DNA of 8,907 nucleotides from the NCBI GenBank assembly GCA_016201685.1, contig JACQCJ010000047.1, forward strand, positions 1 to 8,907, given 5' to 3'. Positions 5,032-8,907 of this stretch are shown piece by piece (within the stretch, counting starts at the first letter, position 1; every line of letters starts with the position of its first letter). Source of the stretch: Candidatus Peregrinibacteria bacterium (GTDB lineage: Bacteria > Patescibacteriota > Gracilibacteria > Peribacterales > Peribacteraceae). The notes beneath the pieces are model-generated. The model saw only the letters and a list, made by a program, of their open reading frames with translations. It was not told the DNA's origin and made no database searches. The translations under genes and the position numbers were made by a program.

Positions 5032-6807
5032 TCATCGCATGACTGTGCGAATGAGCCCCGCTGATTCTATTTCCTGTTTCAAGGCCCGCAGACGGTCATT
5101 CTTTGCAAGAATGCCATCGAGAATTTTTTCCCATTCACCCCACTTACCCAGACGATCGTAGATGTTCGAGACATGGGTATACATCGCCGCTGCCTGTCGG
5201 TAATTATCTCTGCCACGCCAGCCAATAAGCTCCTCAGCGCGTTGAAGAAACAGGGCAATGGCTTGTTCGGGGCGTTCCTTCTCGATTGCTTCTGCAATTT
5301 CCTCGCAGAGACTGCTGTACCTGCCACAGCCCTGTGATTTCTTCGCAATGGAAATTGCATCTTCCCATTCGCCTTCCTGCATATGAATGCGGGCGAGCAA
5401 ATCACTGTTTCCTCTGCCATTCAATTCCCGCAGCAACTCTGGCCGACGTTCCGACCAATCTCTCTGTTGATTCGATAGTCTGCGCACTTCCCCGTAGCCT
5501 TCGATGCTTGGTGCCGCAAGAAATGCGGCCTGCGCCATCGCAAGCGCATCAGACGGCCTTCGCTTCCTGTCGTAGTACTTCTTCAACCAGTCCGCGAGAC
5601 GACTGTCCGCATCCCTTTTGAGATGAACTTTCATAATTTTTTCAATCGTTTCCTCTTCTCCGGCCGCCTCAAAGAGATCACCCATACGTACCAAATGCCA
5701 TGCATGAGCATCTCTTGCCTCTTTCTCGGCGTCATTCAGCCTGCCAATTTTGAGGAGCCGCTTCACTTTCGCAACGGAATCTTTGCCGAGCTCGCACAAA
5801 TCCAAGTATGTTGCGTCATCCAGATTGTCGCCGTTGATCAGGAGTATGAATTGTGCGATGTGTTCTTTAGCCCAATCGCTGCTGTCAGAATCCTTCAGGA
5901 GGGTCCATGCCCAATCTGATACACGTTTCATTTCGTCCTCCGTCGCATGGTCAATCAGGAGACGCGGGACATCATCTCCAATTCCATACCCACCGCTGCG
6001 GATGTTCCACTCATGCATATCGTACAGCACTTTTAGAATGCGAGTTCGCAGCTCATCATTTTGTCCTTTGCAACGCGTGAAACAGGAGGCTAAATTTTCC
6101 AAACACTCATTCACTACATCAGCAATTTCCCCCTCTTCATCATGGATGCAATCCTTGTAGTTTTCCGTAATCGCTTTGCATACGCCTTCGAACACGGCAG
6201 CAGCACCCGCCACGTCTTTTGCATCAAACAATCTGTCGCCAACATGCTCGATTTGCTCCAGCGCCGTGGCCAATTCCATAGAAGCTCCGTATTCATCGCC
6301 ACAGTTGATTACTTCCGAAACGGCCTGAGATTTGTATTCCTCAAGTTGTCGTTCGTACTCTTCCATAGTTGAAACCTCACCTGCTTTCGGTCTCGGCATG
6401 TATGCCAGTCGTTCCAAATCGGGATGCCGTGCCAGCATCTTCCCGATCAGTTCTACCAGCTCTTCTTTCGATCTTCTGCTCAGATCTGTTTCTTGTTCGT
6501 CCACGATCTTGAAATCCCCCGGTCGCTCAATGTAGGTGAGCAGCAACGCCGCTATGTGCTTGCAGCGGCCGCCGTCCCCGACGGGACAGGAACAACGAGA
6601 AGAAATGATGGTGCCGTTCTGTATGGTCGCCTTCACCTCATAGCTATTTCTGTATGATCCTTTACAGCGAGCCTTGATGTTGTCACCGATGACGAAAGCT
6701 TCGAAGATCGCAAACTTTTTGACATAGCCTTTGCCTCGACCGAGAATCGTCGGTGAGAAATAGGAGGAAACGGCAGGCACGGAGAGGGTGGACGGTTTTG
6801 TCATCAT
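5032..6807 (-). CDS. SWIM zinc-finger protein with long helical-repeat C-terminus
   Basis: 591 residues, the last gene visible in the minus-strand operon. A complete SWIM signature CxCx(7)CxH is present at C72, C74, C82 and H84 (SRCSCPVGDGGRCKH), in the usual context after a strand-rich segment (YEVKATIQNGTIISS) and before a helix IAALLL. SWIM domains bind zinc and are thought to mediate nucleic-acid or protein contacts. The remaining 500 or so residues are charged and helical, with TPR/HEAT-like pairs such as AGAAAVFEGVCKAI, SDALAMAQAAFLAAP, EGEWEDAISIAKKS and RPEQAIALFLQRAEELI, typical of a protein-interaction scaffold. I see no nuclease or helicase motifs. ATG 6807 is followed by a second ATG. 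The start is 3 nt after the preceding stop and lacks a Shine-Dalgarno, which suggests translational coupling. SWIM plus helical repeats also occurs outside defence loci, so the role here rests on context. Confidence 0.85.
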   Translation of the reverse strand: MMTKPSTLSVPAVSSYFSPTILGRGKGYVKKFAIFEAFVIGDNIKARCKGSYRNSYEVKATIQNGTIISSRCSCPVGDGGRCKHIAALLLTYIERPGDFKIVDEQETDLSRRSKEELVELIGKMLARHPDLERLAYMPRPKAGEVSTMEEYERQLEEYKSQAVSEVINCGDEYGASMELATALEQIEHVGDRLFDAKDVAGAAAVFEGVCKAITENYKDCIHDEEGEIADVVNECLENLASCFTRCKGQNDELRTRILKVLYDMHEWNIRSGGYGIGDDVPRLLIDHATEDEMKRVSDWAWTLLKDSDSSDWAKEHIAQFILLINGDNLDDATYLDLCELGKDSVAKVKRLLKIGRLNDAEKEARDAHAWHLVRMGDLFEAAGEEETIEKIMKVHLKRDADSRLADWLKKYYDRKRRPSDALAMAQAAFLAAPSIEGYGEVRRLSNQQRDWSERRPELLRELNGRGNSDLLARIHMQEGEWEDAISIAKKSQGCGRYSSLCEEIAEAIEKERPEQAIALFLQRAEELIGWRGRDNYRQAAAMYTHVSNIYDRLGKWGEWEKILDGILAKNDRLRALKQEIESAGLIRTVMR

Positions 6808-6810
6808 ACT

Positions 6811-7641
6811 TCATCGAAAAGTGTCGGGCTGCTTACCGGAGGCCAGAAACATCCTATTGACGAGAAAGGGATTCTTCGCCCATCCGTCGAATTGCCTCGA
6901 AGTTCCGAGAAACAGATACAAGTCCCGATCACGAAACACGTCGAAGTATTTCTCTTTCACTTTTTCACAGGCAACACGTTCGTCGCCTTCCGCGCTTTTC
7001 AGACAATTCCAATAGAGCGCTCCAAGTTCCCAGTCCTCGATCATCATCGTGCTCTGCTTTCCTTTGATGTCCTCAAAGACATAGCTGAACTTGTAGGGCA
7101 ACTTCTCCACAACTTTGAAGGGGTTTTTGTCACCGCCAAATAAGTTCATCTGGGCGTTTCGCTTCTCAATCTCCTTCAGTTTTTTCTCATCCCATTTTCG
7201 TTCCACCCCCTCGATGCGAAAATCGATCAACCGCGTTGGCTTGAACACGGCAATCGATACTCCCGTATCCTCTTTGTTGTCTGCAATCAGCTTTGTCATG
7301 TCGTCGTAGACCTTACGAAGGACCAGTTCTTTCCTTGCAGACCATCCATCATCTGTTCCAGCCTCTTCATGGAAGACGATGTCCCCGCACATGTGAACCG
7401 GCCGATGGCTCTCGGGGCGCGGATCGCTCGTGTTCTTCATGATCTCCAGTTCAACCCACTGGTACTTTTTGTACCGCTTCTCAAACTCGAGCTTGCGGAA
7501 CGGGATCGGATACAGGCGGATCCACTCGCCACTTTTCGTCATGCCAGCCGTGCAGACGAGTTCATCATACGTTGTCGACAGAGCCGGGTAGGTTTTGACG
7601 AGAATGAGAATCTTCTCCTTTTTAGAGGTGGCAAAGATCAT
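6811..7641 (-). CDS. Predicted dual-OB-type protein, function unknown
   Basis: 276 residues from ATG 7641. The opening ILILVKTYPALSTTYDELVCTAGMTKSGEWIRLYPIPFR (11-49), followed by KYQWVELEIMKN and SDPRPESHRP, resembles proteins annotated as dual-OB (DuOB) domain proteins: two beta-barrel modules, a fold often used for nucleic-acid or nucleotide binding. This assignment is from remembered sequence pattern and is moderate. The C-terminal half has strand-rich segments and a conserved-looking FLGTSRQFDGWAKNPFLV. No enzymatic motif is evident. The open frame extends upstream to 7830, but that part lies inside the DUF488 gene in another frame. ATG 7641 gives a 20-nt overlap with the end of the DUF488 gene, typical of coupled partners, and the two probably act together. 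Confidence 0.72.
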   Translation of the reverse strand: MIFATSKKEKILILVKTYPALSTTYDELVCTAGMTKSGEWIRLYPIPFRKLEFEKRYKKYQWVELEIMKNTSDPRPESHRPVHMCGDIVFHEEAGTDDGWSARKELVLRKVYDDMTKLIADNKEDTGVSIAVFKPTRLIDFRIEGVERKWDEKKLKEIEKRNAQMNLFGGDKNPFKVVEKLPYKFSYVFEDIKGKQSTMMIEDWELGALYWNCLKSAEGDERVACEKVKEKYFDVFRDRDLYLFLGTSRQFDGWAKNPFLVNRMFLASGKQPDTFR

Positions 7642-8539
7642 AACGATTGGAGCAAAATTGTTGAAGATATTCCGAGGCATCATGACGGTGGCAGCATTCG
7701 ATGTCTTTCTCGAAGCAAAGGAGTGCAATGCGCTTCTTCTGCTCCAAAAGCCGTTGCAATTTTTCCATGGAATTGTCGGCATGCGGCAATACCTCCTTTC
7801 GATATTTCTGGAAAAGCTGTTTGTAATCATCCGATGTCTCCAGCGATTGCCGATACACAGATGGTATGCCGAGTGCCGGCATTCCCAAGTATTCGATGTC
7901 TCTCACCGTACAATATTCTGCCAGTTTCGTTCCCGTAAACCCATATTTCATACTCACGGGGTTGTTGCGAACGTCTACAAGGACATTCACGTTATTCTCT
8001 AGTAACTCGTTGAGAAATGCGTCAATAGTTTTCCCTTCGTATCCGATGGTGAAGATGACGGGGGTTTGCATCGCCTTCTTGAGTCGAGGATCGGCGTAGG
8101 CATACCGCGACTTACAATCGGGGTTGTTGATGGCAAAGTACGGATACTTCGAGTAGATATAACGCACGAGCCATACATCAGAATGTTCTTTATGCTGAGC
8201 AATCAGACGCGTGAGTCCACGCAAAATTCGCGCATCGAGTGAGGAAAGTATCTCCTTCGTGACAGGTTCCTTCAATACAACGTGCTTATCGGTTTGAGAA
8301 ATCAATTCTTTGCTCTGTAGGTAACGCATGTCCGCGTACATACAGAGCGAGAACGGCCCGCGCTTGTACGGATGGAAATCGTAGATGTTTTCGTGTAGTT
8401 CCTCCTGGCAAAGACGAAACACGCTCTTCATCAGGTTGATTTTGGAACACTGGCCATTGTTCAGATGCAGGAATGCGAGGAGGACTTTCTGCCGATGGAG
8501 GAGGTGGAGGGAGGACATGGGATAGAAGGTAGTGTACAC
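7622..8539 (-). CDS. Winged-helix/SocA-like domain fused to DUF488
   Basis: 305 residues. The C-terminal half (about 160-300) is a DUF488 domain: FTIGYEGKTIDAFL (163-176), LVDVRNNP (187-194) and LLCFEK followed by CHR (C275, E277, C283-R285), the hallmark residues of the family, whose activity is unknown but looks like that of a small hydrolase or nuclease-type enzyme. The N-terminal half has HRQKVLLAFLHLNNGQ, INLMKSVFRL and YDFHPYKRGPFS (53-64) followed by a helix ending KELI. This is the pattern of the winged-helix-like domain seen in SocA/Panacea-type antitoxins and in other DUF488 fusions. I chose GTG 8539 because GAGGTG lies at the right distance upstream, one of the few clear ribosome sites in the window. 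ATG 8518 is the alternative. The start is 16 nt after the methyltransferase stop, and the end overlaps the next gene by 20 nt. Confidence 0.8.
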   Translation of the reverse strand: MYTTFYPMSSLHLLHRQKVLLAFLHLNNGQCSKINLMKSVFRLCQEELHENIYDFHPYKRGPFSLCMYADMRYLQSKELISQTDKHVVLKEPVTKEILSSLDARILRGLTRLIAQHKEHSDVWLVRYIYSKYPYFAINNPDCKSRYAYADPRLKKAMQTPVIFTIGYEGKTIDAFLNELLENNVNVLVDVRNNPVSMKYGFTGTKLAEYCTVRDIEYLGMPALGIPSVYRQSLETSDDYKQLFQKYRKEVLPHADNSMEKLQRLLEQKKRIALLCFEKDIECCHRHDASEYLQQFCSNRYDLCHL

Positions 8540-8547
8540 TCGTACAC
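8532..8547. promoter_or_regulatory. Palindrome at the DUF488 start codon, possible operator
   Basis: GTGTAC-ACTC-GTACAC is a perfect 6-bp inverted repeat with a 4-nt centre, and GTGTACAC is itself a palindrome overlapping the GTG start. It lies between the ribosome site and the start of the fusion gene. It could be bound by the gene's own winged-helix domain or form an RNA hairpin affecting initiation. The function is not shown. Confidence 0.35.
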
Positions 8548-8555
8548 CTCATAGA

Positions 8556-8907
8556 TCAAGATTCTGCGATGGGAGAAAACAAATTAACCACTAGGTTATT
8601 CACCTCCTTTTCCTTGGTCTGAACCTCACCCTGTTGATCTCCAGCCAATACGAGTTCATGCAGCTCTTTCGACAAGCCTGCCAGCTTCACATGCAACTCA
8701 TTCTTCGGATCGAACTTCGGAATCCCAACGTGCTGTATCACTGATGGAGTGCCGAAGCCTCGTCCTGCTGAAGAGTAGGATTTGATGAAGTCACGCACTT
8801 TTCCTGAATTAATTATGGCACAAAGAAAGTGGGACTCATCTTCGCCGTCGGTTGCTATTAAAGCTTCGATGTCCTCCAATGCGGCTTTGAAATCGTCAGC
8901 CTTGAGA
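8556..8907 (-). CDS. C-terminus of predicted N6-adenine DNA methyltransferase / type IIG-like RM protein (partial)
   Basis: The minus strand is open from the window edge to TGA (8558-8556), giving 117 codons of the 3' end of a longer gene. The TTG at 8879 is internal. The segment CAIINSGKVRDFIKSYSSAGRGFGTPSVIQHVGIPKFDP, followed by a Leu-rich helix LHVKLAGLSKELHELV, closely resembles the end of the target-recognition region in large Eco57I/N6-MTase-type restriction-modification proteins. There ALLNS-type, SSAGRGFGTPSV and IPKFDP motifs precede a terminal LAxLSKxAHEL helix. The catalytic NPPY motif would lie outside the window. It is the first visible gene of the operon. In such proteins this part helps define sequence specificity for adenine methylation or cleavage. 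Confidence 0.7.
   Translation of the reverse strand, partial: LKADDFKAALEDIEALIATDGEDESHFLCAIINSGKVRDFIKSYSSAGRGFGTPSVIQHVGIPKFDPKNELHVKLAGLSKELHELVLAGDQQGEVQTKEKEVNNLVVNLFSPIAES

Noticed and set aside
7642..7830. N-terminal extension of the dual-OB-type gene to ATG 7830
   Set aside because: The extension lies within the DUF488 gene in another frame and lacks protein-like character.
8286..8552. 88-codon minus-strand frame starting MRCTSVHYLL
   Set aside because: It is a shadow of the DUF488 fusion gene, which has recognisable domains in its own frame.

Overview
The window looks like a bacterial contig, probably from a streamlined or candidate-phylum lineage. Peregrinibacteria/CPR is a guess from general resemblance, not shown by the sequence. 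Both complete tRNA genes encode their 3' CCA, sigma70-like promoters are visible, and TGA is used as a stop, which argues against the recoded SR1/Gracilibacteria. The notable metabolic feature is a tandem pair of PurP-like genes, a family best known from Archaea.

Layout. Positions 1-405 hold the 3' end of an IS1380-type transposase. Positions 437-652 are a 5'-truncated coding remnant ending at a tRNA-Cys(GCA) gene on the minus strand (653-727). A promoter at 828-856 drives a small single-pass membrane-anchored, probably exported, protein of unknown function (892-1434), closed by a clear rho-independent terminator. Next come purP (1546-2622) and a divergent PurP-like paralog (2728-3885), separated by a gap bounded by 25-nt imperfect inverted repeats. 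Two small helical proteins lie on the minus strand (3878-4180 and 4264-4419).

Positions 4453-4794 form a tRNA neighbourhood. It has an extended -10 promoter, two truncated tRNA-like 5' fragments, an intact tRNA-Ala(TGC), a hairpin and a degenerate tRNA-like sequence. A small acidic ORF follows (4866-5027).

From 5032 to the right edge, four genes form a tight minus-strand operon. In transcription order they are the C-terminus of a predicted DNA N6-adenine methyltransferase or type IIG-like restriction-modification protein (open at the edge), a winged-helix-like/DUF488 fusion, a predicted dual-OB-type protein, and a SWIM zinc-finger protein with a long helical-repeat tail. Gene spacing is +16, -20 and +3 nt. 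The operon looks less GC-rich by eye than the purP region and lies beside a tRNA gene with tRNA debris, so it resembles an accessory, defence-like island. It is the best candidate here for an undescribed system. The function is inferred from domain company only.
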